Assembly (NCBI RefSeq): GCF_008801715.1
Contig: NZ_VZPG01000001.1
Span: forward strand, 620,001 to 684,000
Direction of reading: 5' to 3'
Origin: Pseudochrobactrum saccharolyticum
GTDB taxonomy: Bacteria > Pseudomonadota > Alphaproteobacteria > Rhizobiales > Rhizobiaceae
Length of the DNA: 64,000 nt
Numbering within the stretch: the stretch's first letter is position 1; every line of letters starts with the position of its first letter. Shown in pieces: positions 54,092 to 62,240 of this stretch. The notes beneath the pieces are model-generated. The model was given only the letters and a program-made list of their open reading frames with translations. It was not told the origin of the DNA and made no database searches. Position numbers and translations under genes: made by a program.

Positions 54092-54904
54092 ATGGCCTTC
54101 GACATCATTCTTTCTCAGGGCCGTATTGCCGACCGTACATCGGGCGCAATTCCCGGTGCCGCCCTCACCGCCGCTATGGTTGGGGAGCTCATCCCCGCAA
54201 CGGTCACCACGGTCGGAACACCTTCACCGGCCAAAGAGGATGACTGGTCAGAGAGCCTGCCTCAGGCGCATGACACATTAACCGCGATCAGCAATGCTGT
54301 AGCAAACAGCCTTCGCCAAAACCGGATACCGGTTTTGCTTGCCAATACCTGTTCAGCAAGTCTCGCCAGTCTGCCTGTAGCTGCCCGCGAACGACCGGAC
54401 AGTGTGGTTTTGTGGATCGACGCTCATGGCGATTTCAACACCCCTGCCACAACCGGCTCCGGCTATCTTGGCGGTATGGTTGTCGCTGCGGCCTGCGGCC
54501 TCTGGGACAGCGGTTCAGGAAGCGGCTTGCGGCCGGAACAGGTGATTATTGTCGGCGGTCGGGACATTGATGATGAAGAGGCTGCATTGCTGCAAAAAGC
54601 CGGTGTCCGCGTTATTCCGCCATCAGAAGTAACACCGGAAGCCATTATGAAAGCCACCGGCGATGCACCGGTCTGGATTCATGTTGACTGGGATGCGCTT
54701 GAACCGGGCTTTGTGCCTGCCGCTTATAAAGTGCAGCACGGCTTGCTGCCGGAACAACTCCGCGCATTATTTGCAGCACTGCCGCGTGAGAAAATTGCAG
54801 GGATTGAACTTGCGGAATTTGAAGCATCGGATGACGATCAGGCCAATGCTGCGGCTCTGGGCATTCTGAAAGAGATTGTCACTCCTTTATTCACAAAAGG
54901 GTAA
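54092..54904 (+). CDS. Arginase/ureohydrolase-fold protein with altered metal site
   Basis: A 270-residue protein of the arginase superfamily. The central metal motif WIDAHGDFN is intact (Asp110, His112, Asp114), and HVDWDALEPG supplies Asp199 and Asp201. The usual GGDHS histidine position reads NTCSAS (Cys87), and the last Asp of the SxDxDxxDP motif is Glu, so the metal-A site is changed. It may act on another substrate (formimidoyl or guanidino compounds), bind one metal, or be non-catalytic. No signal peptide is seen. It converges with the ligase gene. No substrate is suggested by context. Confidence 0.78.
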   Translation: MAFDIILSQGRIADRTSGAIPGAALTAAMVGELIPATVTTVGTPSPAKEDDWSESLPQAHDTLTAISNAVANSLRQNRIPVLLANTCSASLASLPVAARERPDSVVLWIDAHGDFNTPATTGSGYLGGMVVAAACGLWDSGSGSGLRPEQVIIVGGRDIDDEEAALLQKAGVRVIPPSEVTPEAIMKATGDAPVWIHVDWDALEPGFVPAAYKVQHGLLPEQLRALFAALPREKIAGIELAEFEASDDDQANAAALGILKEIVTPLFTKG

Positions 54905-54935
54905 TGTCCAACCTGCTGACTACTCACAGGCAATC

Positions 54936-56210
54936 TCAGGGCTTAGCGATGACGCGCCGTCGCTTCTGATCGTGCTGCATATGAATACCTGTATGAAAGC
55001 GCAGTTCCGGCAATTGCGCTTTCACTGACACAGCCTGTGCCGCCAAATTACGTGTTACTTCTGCACAGGCCTGTTCATAATCAGCCGCTTCCAGCCATAT
55101 TTCCAGAAGTTGCTGCCCGTGCTGTACAGTCCGGTAATCGCTGATACCGGTCTTGGCTGTTGCCATCGCCTGCCGGATAAGATCAGACGGAATCATACGC
55201 AATGTGCCGTCTGCTGTGCGCCAATAGAGAATATCATCGCAGCGCCCCTCAATCCGCTTAAGACGAAGACTGGCGCAACCGCACGGACAAGGTTCATTAT
55301 CGGGGATTAATATATCGTCGAGACGATATTTCAGCACCGGCTGTGTCTCGCGCGTCAGATCCGTGATGATTGGAGCAAATGCGCCGCTGGCTTCATCAAT
55401 TATATCACGCTCAATATGCATATAGGCTTCGTTAAGATGCAGATTACCTGCGCGGCAGGTCATGCCCAATACACCTTCCGTGCATTGATAGACCTGATCG
55501 ACCCGTATGCCAAACACCGTTTCAATCGCGTTTTTGTCCTCCGGTGACAGCACTTCTGCCACGGAGATAATACAGCGCGGGGCGATATTGATTATCCGCT
55601 CCTTCTGCGCCTGTGCCAGCAGACCAAGAATTTGTGCCGGTGCAATCAGCACTGTGGGCTGCTGATCCGCAAGCCTTTGCAAATGGCTGTTAAATGATTG
55701 TAACAGATCATAAAATTCAAAACTGATCAGCGCATTGCCCAGCCGCTCATAGAGCATATTATTGGCGCGCAGAAACAGAGACACACGCTGTCGCTGCAGG
55801 AATGACGGTGAAAAGCGCCCCAGCATCAGCGCCGCCCATAATGCACGTTCGCGCTTGTTCGAGGCAAAAAGCCCGCGTTGTCCTGATGTGCCGGTGGAAA
55901 GCCCCACAGCAATATTGCGGATCATCGGTGCGAAATCACGCTCCTGCTCAGAGGTCAGCGCAATATGCAGTGCTTCTTCCTTCGAGATACCAGCGGTGTT
56001 GATATCGGTAAAATGCTCCATCATCAGAGCTTTATTCATCAACGGCCAGTCAGATAACGGCTTACCGGCATAAGGCGCATAAAAAGGAGAGCGTGGCATG
56101 ATATTGCGGCGTAAATGCTGAAACGCCTTTTGCTGATGCTGCGCAATCGCCTCACGGGATGCAAAACCCTTGCCATATCGGGCACGGAGAAAGACGGTAA
56201 GCGGGTTCAT
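54936..56210 (-). CDS. Adenylate-forming ligase, PaaK / F390-synthetase-related
   Basis: A 424-residue enzyme of the acyl-adenylate superfamily. The phosphate loop is STGTSGQRGLF (105-115). Other landmarks are ISVAEVLS, YQCTEGVLGMTC, a YRLDDIL acceptor motif, CPCGCASLRL (cysteine cluster as in PaaK-type) and EGRCDDIL. It probably activates a carboxylate, possibly a beta-hydroxy acid by analogy to OleC (inference). The ATG at 56210 overlaps the upstream gene's stop (ATGA) and follows GGGGAGAGAGG, so a longer frame to 56252 is not preferred. It is the last gene of a four-gene run. Confidence 0.82.
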   Translation of the reverse strand: MNPLTVFLRARYGKGFASREAIAQHQQKAFQHLRRNIMPRSPFYAPYAGKPLSDWPLMNKALMMEHFTDINTAGISKEEALHIALTSEQERDFAPMIRNIAVGLSTGTSGQRGLFASNKRERALWAALMLGRFSPSFLQRQRVSLFLRANNMLYERLGNALISFEFYDLLQSFNSHLQRLADQQPTVLIAPAQILGLLAQAQKERIINIAPRCIISVAEVLSPEDKNAIETVFGIRVDQVYQCTEGVLGMTCRAGNLHLNEAYMHIERDIIDEASGAFAPIITDLTRETQPVLKYRLDDILIPDNEPCPCGCASLRLKRIEGRCDDILYWRTADGTLRMIPSDLIRQAMATAKTGISDYRTVQHGQQLLEIWLEAADYEQACAEVTRNLAAQAVSVKAQLPELRFHTGIHMQHDQKRRRVIAKP

Positions 56211-57067
56211 CCTCTCTCCCCGTGGCTGTTCAAAGGATAGGCTTCCATGCAATGCGAAGCCATAATCCGCACCTGCGGATTGGCCAGATGGAATGCGCGC
56301 AGCTTTGCAAAAATCTCAAGAAAAGCATTGCGGTCGCCAAGACGGCGCAAAGTCATATCGGGCGGCAACCGGTTTTGTCTCAGTGCTTCAAGGCTCCAGA
56401 TTGCATCCGCCACCAGAAAAATTGCGCCTTGTGTTGTGGCAGGCAGAAACAAACCTGTCTGACCAAAGCCATGCCCCGGAAGTTCCACGACCAGCGCCGA
56501 CTGATCGCCCAGAAGATCATAGCCATTGCCGAAAGCCTCAAGCCCGTAAGTTGCAAGGCTGACGCAAGGCAATGACTCGACGGCCTGCAAATTCAGAGAC
56601 TGTAGCTTATCGCGGATGAGCGCCGGACATCCCGCCTTTAAAGTCGCAAGACGGGTTGCGGTCAGTTTCTCAATCGCCTGACGCGATGTTATAACCGGCG
56701 GTATTGCATGCAGATCGAACAGGCCCGACACATGATCGGCATGAAGATGCGAAAGAAAAACAAGATCGGGCTGAGCAATGCCACGCTTTTGTAACTGTTT
56801 TGGCAGGCTGTCATCAGCATCAAAGGTTACGGGTGTCAGCCAACGGTAAATCCGCTCAGGGAAAGCTGCAGTTGCCTCTCCGAACAGCTTACCGTACCCC
56901 GTATCAAACAGAATTGTGCCGCGTACCGGATGGCGCAGCACTGCAATACCGGCAGGAAAACGCCCGATACGCCACGGTGCACCGCGCTGCGTCATCGCCA
57001 GCGGCCCGCTGCAATAGCCGACATGAAAAGATGTAAAATCCAGAATGGTTTCAGAGATTGCCGGCAT
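56207..57067 (-). CDS. MBL-fold metallo-hydrolase (lactonase/thioesterase-like)
   Basis: A 286-residue metallo-beta-lactamase-fold enzyme. The metal motif is FLSHLHADHVSGL, followed by a central Asp (ADAIWSLE) and late His (SHCMEAYPL). An N-terminal GTILFDTGYGKLF block is typical of AHL-lactonase and related subgroups. The ATG at 57067 is used; in-frame starts at 57082 (ATG) and 57088 (TTG) are possible. It overlaps the SDR gene by 17 bp and the ligase gene by 4 bp, so all are one operon. It may hydrolyse a lactone or thioester made by the neighbours, in the position that OleB holds in Ole clusters (inference). Confidence 0.85.
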   Translation of the reverse strand: MPAISETILDFTSFHVGYCSGPLAMTQRGAPWRIGRFPAGIAVLRHPVRGTILFDTGYGKLFGEATAAFPERIYRWLTPVTFDADDSLPKQLQKRGIAQPDLVFLSHLHADHVSGLFDLHAIPPVITSRQAIEKLTATRLATLKAGCPALIRDKLQSLNLQAVESLPCVSLATYGLEAFGNGYDLLGDQSALVVELPGHGFGQTGLFLPATTQGAIFLVADAIWSLEALRQNRLPPDMTLRRLGDRNAFLEIFAKLRAFHLANPQVRIMASHCMEAYPLNSHGERG

Positions 57068-58028
57068 AATCTTTAATACCATCCTCAATCGCCACGGCTG
57101 GTCTGTATCCCAATTTTACCTGCGCTTTACTGATATCCAGTGTCAGACTGCGACCGAGCGATGCCACCGCCTGACAGGTCAGCACCGGCTCGCGGTCAGG
57201 TGCGAAAATGCGATGCAAAAATTCCAGCCCTTTGGCCAGCCGCATGGCATTACCATAGGAAATATGAATTTCACGCGGATGAGCATCATTTAATGCACAG
57301 ACCGCTGCCAGCAATTCCGAGAAACGGTAAGCCTTGCCGGACGTGATATTGAAAACCTCACCGCAGGCATTTTCACTGAAACCGGCCAGCGCCATAGCCT
57401 GTGCTGCATCGGACACATGAGTAATATCGATCCGGCTTTGCCCGCCGCCGATCATTGGCACCCGCCCGCGGCGGATTGCCTGCAACAAACGCGGCATCAG
57501 TGAGCGGTCACCGGTGCCGTAAATCGCTCTGGGACGTAACGCACTGGTGCGCATAGCTCCCTGCCGGTCTGCGACAAGCACCAGACATTCCGCTTCATAT
57601 TTGGTACGGGCATAATGACTGGGAAAAATTGCAGGCAATTCCGCATCTTCTGCCAGATTAAACCGGTCTTCTCCGTTGGCATAAATACTCGGTGAAGATG
57701 CGAAGACAAACCGCGCCACATCCGCTTTGCGTGCAGCATCCAGCAGGCGCTGTGTCGCGGTTACATTGATCGCCTGAAATTCCTCCGCTTTACCCCAAGC
57801 TGTTGAAAGAGCGGCGCAATGAAAGACAATATCAACCTGCTGAAAGGCTTGCACCGGATAATCGGCGCGCAGGTCAAAAGGAATAAACTCAATCCCCTGC
57901 GCTTGCAGCAATTGACCGGCATACGCATCACGCCCCTGTGCCAGAACCTGATGTCCCTGCGCAGACAGATATTTTGCCAGAGTGTTGCCGAGGCATCCTG
58001 TTGCCCCTGTCACAAGTATCTTTGCCAT
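57051..58028 (-). CDS. NAD(P)-dependent extended SDR epimerase/dehydrogenase
   Basis: A 325-residue extended short-chain dehydrogenase. The N-terminal nucleotide motif is ILVTGATGCLGNTLAKYL and the active site is in SPSIYANG and YARTKYEAE (YxxxK). Subgroup marks FHCAALSTAWGKAEEF and LRPRAIYGTGD recall 3-beta-hydroxysteroid dehydrogenase and OleD-like ketone reductases. Its start overlaps the KAS III stop by one base (TAATG). With the condensing enzyme before it and ligase after it, reduction of a beta-keto acid is a plausible step (inference). Sugar epimerase activity is the other family option. Confidence 0.87.
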   Translation of the reverse strand: MAKILVTGATGCLGNTLAKYLSAQGHQVLAQGRDAYAGQLLQAQGIEFIPFDLRADYPVQAFQQVDIVFHCAALSTAWGKAEEFQAINVTATQRLLDAARKADVARFVFASSPSIYANGEDRFNLAEDAELPAIFPSHYARTKYEAECLVLVADRQGAMRTSALRPRAIYGTGDRSLMPRLLQAIRRGRVPMIGGGQSRIDITHVSDAAQAMALAGFSENACGEVFNITSGKAYRFSELLAAVCALNDAHPREIHISYGNAMRLAKGLEFLHRIFAPDREPVLTCQAVASLGRSLTLDISKAQVKLGYRPAVAIEDGIKDYAGNL

Positions 58029-59062
58029 TAATACCGCAATATTGTTCCGCCGATAGAAATCCCTGCCGAAGTACCGGCAAGCAAGACCAGATCATTGCGC
58101 TTAAGCCGTTGTTCCGTCACCGCCATATGCAGTGCCATCGGAATGGATGTGGCGATCTGATTGCCGAAACGCGAAAATGTCTGAATAACCTTATCCGGAT
58201 GAAGTCCGATCCGTGCCAGCCCGTGTGTCAATGACGGGCCGCTCGCCTGATGAGGAATGATACAGTCAATATCAGCAATATTCAGCGCACCTTGCGCGAA
58301 TAAACGCTTCAAAAATCGTGGCAGATAACGCGCTGTTACACGGAAAGCCGCCTGCCCGTTCATGCGAAAATAAGAAGCATCCGCTGCCGCCACCGGATCA
58401 ACCGCGGCTGATATTCGTGTGCCGCCACCAGCGAGAACACAGGCATCGCGCCCTTCCGAATAGGTTTCAAATCGGCTGGCAAGCAGACCTTCCCCGTCGG
58501 CTGTCAGCACAACGGCTGCTGCACCATCGCCAAAAATGGCGGCAACATCCGGCTCATTCCAGTCCAGACCGACTGAGGCAATATCTGCGGAAAAGATCAG
58601 TACATTGCGAGCAAGCCCCAGTTGAATTTTCATAGCGGCAAGATCAAGCGCCTGAATAAAACTGAGACAGGTTGCATTCACATCATAAGCTGCAATACCG
58701 GATTTCCCCAAACCCAGCCGGTGCTGAACCAATGTGGCCGTTGAAGGAATAACCTGCTCCATAACCCCGCAGGCGCCAAGGATAAGATCAAGCTCCTGCG
58801 GCGCAATACCGGCAGCATCCAGTGCCTGCAATGCGGCCTGCTCAGCCATGAAAGAACTGGTTTCCGCACCTTGCGCCACATAGCGGGCATTGAGGCCAAA
58901 GCGGTTTTCCACAGTACCGGACGGCCAGTCCAGCATCGCATCAATTTCCGTGGAGAGAACACATTTTTCAGGCAGATAAGCGCCGGTTCCTGCGATTTTC
59001 AACCCTGGTTTCAATCCGGGATTTCCCGCACCATTTTCAACGATGGCCATTGATACTCGCAT
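58028..59062 (-). CDS. Beta-ketoacyl synthase III-type condensing enzyme (FabH/OleA-like)
   Basis: A 344-residue thiolase-fold condensing enzyme. The catalytic triad is readable: Cys132 in NATCLSF, His271 in IPHQAS and Asn301 in FGNQIATSIP, with the FGDGAAAVVL block before the middle. An N-terminal extension of about 20 residues (MRVSMAIVENGAGNPGLKPG) precedes the first strand; an in-frame Met at residue 5 is an alternative start. It leads the operon with an SDR, an MBL hydrolase and an adenylate-forming ligase. FabH of fatty-acid synthesis is less likely, because no plsX or other fab gene is adjacent. Confidence 0.88.
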   Translation of the reverse strand: MRVSMAIVENGAGNPGLKPGLKIAGTGAYLPEKCVLSTEIDAMLDWPSGTVENRFGLNARYVAQGAETSSFMAEQAALQALDAAGIAPQELDLILGACGVMEQVIPSTATLVQHRLGLGKSGIAAYDVNATCLSFIQALDLAAMKIQLGLARNVLIFSADIASVGLDWNEPDVAAIFGDGAAAVVLTADGEGLLASRFETYSEGRDACVLAGGGTRISAAVDPVAAADASYFRMNGQAAFRVTARYLPRFLKRLFAQGALNIADIDCIIPHQASGPSLTHGLARIGLHPDKVIQTFSRFGNQIATSIPMALHMAVTEQRLKRNDLVLLAGTSAGISIGGTILRY

Positions 59063-59226
59063 TTAAATTATGGTGTTCCTTAACGGGGTCGCATGATAGC
59101 CGGCCTCCGTCAAGAGACGTTTTGTAACGGAGTTTAGTGACAATGACGGCAAAGTCAGGCTATTTAACGGGTCTGTGTTTCAGCGAAAGAGCATGTTTCG
59201 CAGACGGGAAATGAGCGGGAGACCGG

Positions 59227-59847
59227 ATGAATTCGCTGTATTTGCGCCTTTGGGCTATGCTGACCGGCTGGGGTGCTGTCGGGCTGATTTACAGCCTGAC
59301 CAGCAGTCAGGATCAGGCATCGGCCATCATGCTGCAACCGTCAGCGATTGATTTGTGGTTTGATTTCGACCCGAATGCTATCTGGCTATACTTGTCATTT
59401 TTCCCGCTGGTGGCGCTGGCATATCTGTTTTGCCCGCAAACACGGCTGATCTGGCTGGCGAGATCCATGCAGCTTTCTGCCTTAGGCGCAGGGATCATTT
59501 TCACTTTCTGGCCGACAACAATGCAGTTTCCGCCGGTTACACAGGATACATTCAGCGCCTCGGTTCTGAAATTGCTGATCCAATATGATTCATTGCAGAA
59601 CTGCCTGCCGTCCCTGCATGTGACGCTCACAATACTGGCAGTCTGTGCGCTCTGGCAAAAAACGCATATTCTGCGCAGCTCCGTTATAGCGCTGTGGGGC
59701 GCAGCGATTACAGTGTCTATTCTGCAATTACATCGCCACCAATTCGTAGACCTGCTCGGCGGTGCGGCTCTGGCTATCTGCGCAGGCCTGCTCACGCAAC
59801 GGGTGCTGAATATCAGAGCGGAAATGGCTGTGAGGCGCGCCACATGA
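59227..59847 (+). CDS. PAP2-type membrane phosphatase / phosphotransferase
   Basis: A 206-residue polytopic protein with about five to six TM segments. PAP2 motifs C2 and C3 are visible as NCLPSLHVTL (PSLH) and HRHQFVDLLGG (His and Asp). The first motif with its lysine is not obvious. The family removes or transfers lipid phosphate or phospho-head groups, including inositolphosphoryl-ceramide-type enzymes. It is divergent from the KAS III gene, 164 bp between starts, and coupled by ATGA to the fatty-acid hydroxylase gene. A lipid-modifying role fits (inference). Confidence 0.82.
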   Translation: MNSLYLRLWAMLTGWGAVGLIYSLTSSQDQASAIMLQPSAIDLWFDFDPNAIWLYLSFFPLVALAYLFCPQTRLIWLARSMQLSALGAGIIFTFWPTTMQFPPVTQDTFSASVLKLLIQYDSLQNCLPSLHVTLTILAVCALWQKTHILRSSVIALWGAAITVSILQLHRHQFVDLLGGAALAICAGLLTQRVLNIRAEMAVRRAT

Positions 59848-60977
59848 TCGCTATTACCTTTCCGATTTTTCTGCTGATTATCCTTGTGCTCAGTGAAATG
59901 ATTATCCTGAGCAAAACAGGCAAGGAAAAAGTCGACTGGCATGATGTGGTGTTCAACCTCAATTCCGGCCATCTGATGCTCTGGCTGTTTCGTGGTCTGG
60001 AACTTGCCTGTTATGGTTTTATTGTTGCAAATTTCAGCCTGAATATTGTGTCGGAGTGGTCACCGGTCTGGCTGTGGTTGTTTGCTATTCTGATGTGGGA
60101 TTTCTGCTTTTACTGGCTGCATCGTCTGCATCATAAATTCGCGCTGCTCTGGGCCGTGCATGTGGTGCATCATCAGGGAGAGCATTTCAATCTGTCGCTG
60201 GCCGTGCGTAATTCATGGTATTCCTCCCTCGCCTCCATTCCTTTCTTTATTCCCATGGCACTGCTGGGCGTTCCGCTATCCGTCTTCATTACGGTTTCGG
60301 TGCTGCATTATGCAATCCAGCTGATGAACCACAGCGCTCTCACGCCAAGGCTTGGTTTTCTGGAATATATTCTGGTCACACCGGCACATCACCGCATCCA
60401 TCATGTGGATGACAGAGCCTATTCGGACTCGAATTATGCAGGAAGTTTTGTGTTCTGGGACAGGCTGTTCGACACCTATCGTCCGGATCTGCCCGAAACA
60501 GATTTCGCCTATGGCGTAAAAGGTAACAAGTCTTCACAAAACCCGTTCGTTGCCAGCAATGAGCCTTTCCGCCAATATTTGCAGGCACGCAGAGAAAAGA
60601 AACAACAGAAAGCGCCGGATTTTGTCAGTTCCGGTTTTATTATTTTAAGCGGCGCGGTCATCCTGTTTGCGCTCGTTACCGGCTATATCTGGCTCTATGG
60701 CTATCAGCTCAGCCAATCTGTCACAGAACAGGCTTTGCTGTTTATTTTCCTCGCAACCGGCTCCATTGCTTTAGGCGGTATCAGTGAGGGCAGACAATGG
60801 GCAGTGCTAAGCTGGTTTGCGATTACATGGCTGATGCTGCTCAGTTTTGCGCTGTATTTTCAATGGCACGGCCTGTTCTGGATGATTTTTATGGCTGCCT
60901 TAGCCGCACACAGTACCGCAGTATTATTCGGCTGGGGGCGCACTACCGTAATCCACAGCGCTGACACCCTGAAATAA
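59844..60977 (+). CDS. Sterol desaturase / fatty acid hydroxylase superfamily membrane protein
   Basis: A 377-residue integral di-iron hydroxylase-type protein. Histidine boxes are visible: WLHRLHHKF near 97-104, HVVHHQGEHFN near 110-120 and HHRIHHVDD near 180-188. At least eight hydrophobic segments occur, with an extra C-terminal membrane domain (about 255-370) beyond the minimal family. The ATG at 59844 overlaps the PAP2 stop (ATGA) and is preferred over an upstream frame reaching 59694. It would hydroxylate or desaturate an alkyl chain in the membrane; alkylglycerol or hopanoid substrates are alternatives. Confidence 0.87.
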   Translation: MIAITFPIFLLIILVLSEMIILSKTGKEKVDWHDVVFNLNSGHLMLWLFRGLELACYGFIVANFSLNIVSEWSPVWLWLFAILMWDFCFYWLHRLHHKFALLWAVHVVHHQGEHFNLSLAVRNSWYSSLASIPFFIPMALLGVPLSVFITVSVLHYAIQLMNHSALTPRLGFLEYILVTPAHHRIHHVDDRAYSDSNYAGSFVFWDRLFDTYRPDLPETDFAYGVKGNKSSQNPFVASNEPFRQYLQARREKKQQKAPDFVSSGFIILSGAVILFALVTGYIWLYGYQLSQSVTEQALLFIFLATGSIALGGISEGRQWAVLSWFAITWLMLLSFALYFQWHGLFWMIFMAALAAHSTAVLFGWGRTTVIHSADTLK

Positions 60978-61078
60978 TCTCTGCAACCTATCCGGTAAAA
61001 CATCCGTCTTAGTCGCATTGACTCTCCGGCGAAGAAGCCGTATCGAAAGATGATTAATCGTTTAATCAAGATCGTCTT

Positions 61079-62134
61079 ATGTCCGATTCCCTGCAACCAA
61101 AACAAACGGTCAATCTTAGCGATGTCGCTAAGGCTCTTGGCGTGTCAGTTGCAACGGTGTCCAATGCCCTGTCCGGCAAAGGACGCGTATCGGCCAGTCT
61201 TATCTCCCGCATTAAAACTAAAGCTGTCCAGATGGGTTATATCCCGAGCCATACAGGGCGGGCTTTACGTACAGGGCGCAACAGCGTGCTCGGTCTGGTT
61301 TTGCCGGATATTGCCAATCCGCTGTTTCCGCAGATTGCGCAGGCGATTGAAGCAGCGGCTGCGGCTGCCGGTTATGGTATTCTGATTGCAGACTCGCGCG
61401 GCGATGTCAGTCTGCAGACTGAGGCGATCAACCGCTTGATTGAATATGGTGTCGATGGTCTGGTGATTGTACCGCGTCTTGGCACCCGCATTGCGGATCT
61501 GGATATTCCTGTCGCGGTGATCGACAGCCCTTCAACCCCCGGCAATACTGTTGCGGCGGATCACTGGCAGGGCGGCGAACTGGTAGGACAACATCTGCTG
61601 TCCGGCGGACACCGTAAAGTGCTGCTGATCGGTAAAAATCCGGCCTCTATCGTGCAAAATGACCGCTTAGGCGGTATTCGCGCAGGATTAGGCAGACAAA
61701 CAGACATTGATGTTCTGTGGATCGAACATCACGAGGCTGAATTCGGCAAAGGTGCCCATCTCGGCCTGAATGAGAAAATTGCATCCGGCACAACGGCCAT
61801 TGCCGCCGTGTCCGATGTGCATGCCCTGCGTGCGATGACAGAGCTGTATCACAGCGGTTACCGTGTGCCGGATGATGTCAGTGTTATTGGTTTTGATGAC
61901 TTGTTCTGGGCGTCAGGTATTACGCCTGCGCTTTCCACCGTGCGTATGGATTTGCCGCGCATCGGTGAAATTGCCATTGCCTCACTGGTACAGGTGATTG
62001 AGAGCAAAAGTGAAAACCGCAAAGGACCGGTGCCGACTTTCGGCACCTCCCGCGTACCGATGACACTGATTGCCCGCCAAACATGCCGTTCTATTCTGTC
62101 TGATCACTCATCAGAGCATTTCCAGTATCAATGA
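61079..62134 (+). CDS. LacI family transcriptional regulator
   Basis: A 351-residue regulator. The HTH is textbook: VNLSDVAKALGVSVATVSNAL, then the hinge GYIPSHTGRALRTGRN, and the periplasmic-binding-like effector domain begins LGLVLPDIANPLF. The C-terminal dimer region (SVIGFDDLFWASGITPALSTV) is complete. The last codons and the stop fall inside repeat copy F (SSEHFQYQ end), so the repeat shaped the C-terminus. It lies before the polyamine-type ABC genes in the same direction and probably controls them (inference); a sugar-like or polyol ligand would be usual for LacI. Confidence 0.9.
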   Translation: MSDSLQPKQTVNLSDVAKALGVSVATVSNALSGKGRVSASLISRIKTKAVQMGYIPSHTGRALRTGRNSVLGLVLPDIANPLFPQIAQAIEAAAAAAGYGILIADSRGDVSLQTEAINRLIEYGVDGLVIVPRLGTRIADLDIPVAVIDSPSTPGNTVAADHWQGGELVGQHLLSGGHRKVLLIGKNPASIVQNDRLGGIRAGLGRQTDIDVLWIEHHEAEFGKGAHLGLNEKIASGTTAIAAVSDVHALRAMTELYHSGYRVPDDVSVIGFDDLFWASGITPALSTVRMDLPRIGEIAIASLVQVIESKSENRKGPVPTFGTSRVPMTLIARQTCRSILSDHSSEHFQYQ

Positions 62135-62219
62135 AAATATCAGAAATGCTCTGTCTCTTTGTTCTTATCGCATTATCCGGACGAAAAACCGGTTCCCACT
62201 TTTTCTGGAAATGCTCCAA
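62113..62219. repeat. RIME-type intergenic palindromic repeat, copy F
   Basis: It starts AGAGCATTTCC, closes with GAAATGCTCT (about 62143-62152), has TTTGTTCTTATCGCATTATC, and ends TCTGGAAATGCTCC. The start and stop of the first palindrome are near-identical to copy C. It encodes the last LacI residues and lies over the region before the binding-protein start. Confidence 0.75.
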
Positions 62220-62240
62220 CTCCGCAAAAGGACTTTAAAA

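Noticed and set aside
59694-59843. Upstream extension of the fatty-acid-hydroxylase gene
   Set aside because: The extension is Arg-rich, overlaps the PAP2 gene out of frame and lacks membrane segments; the ATG at 59844 is coupled to the PAP2 stop.
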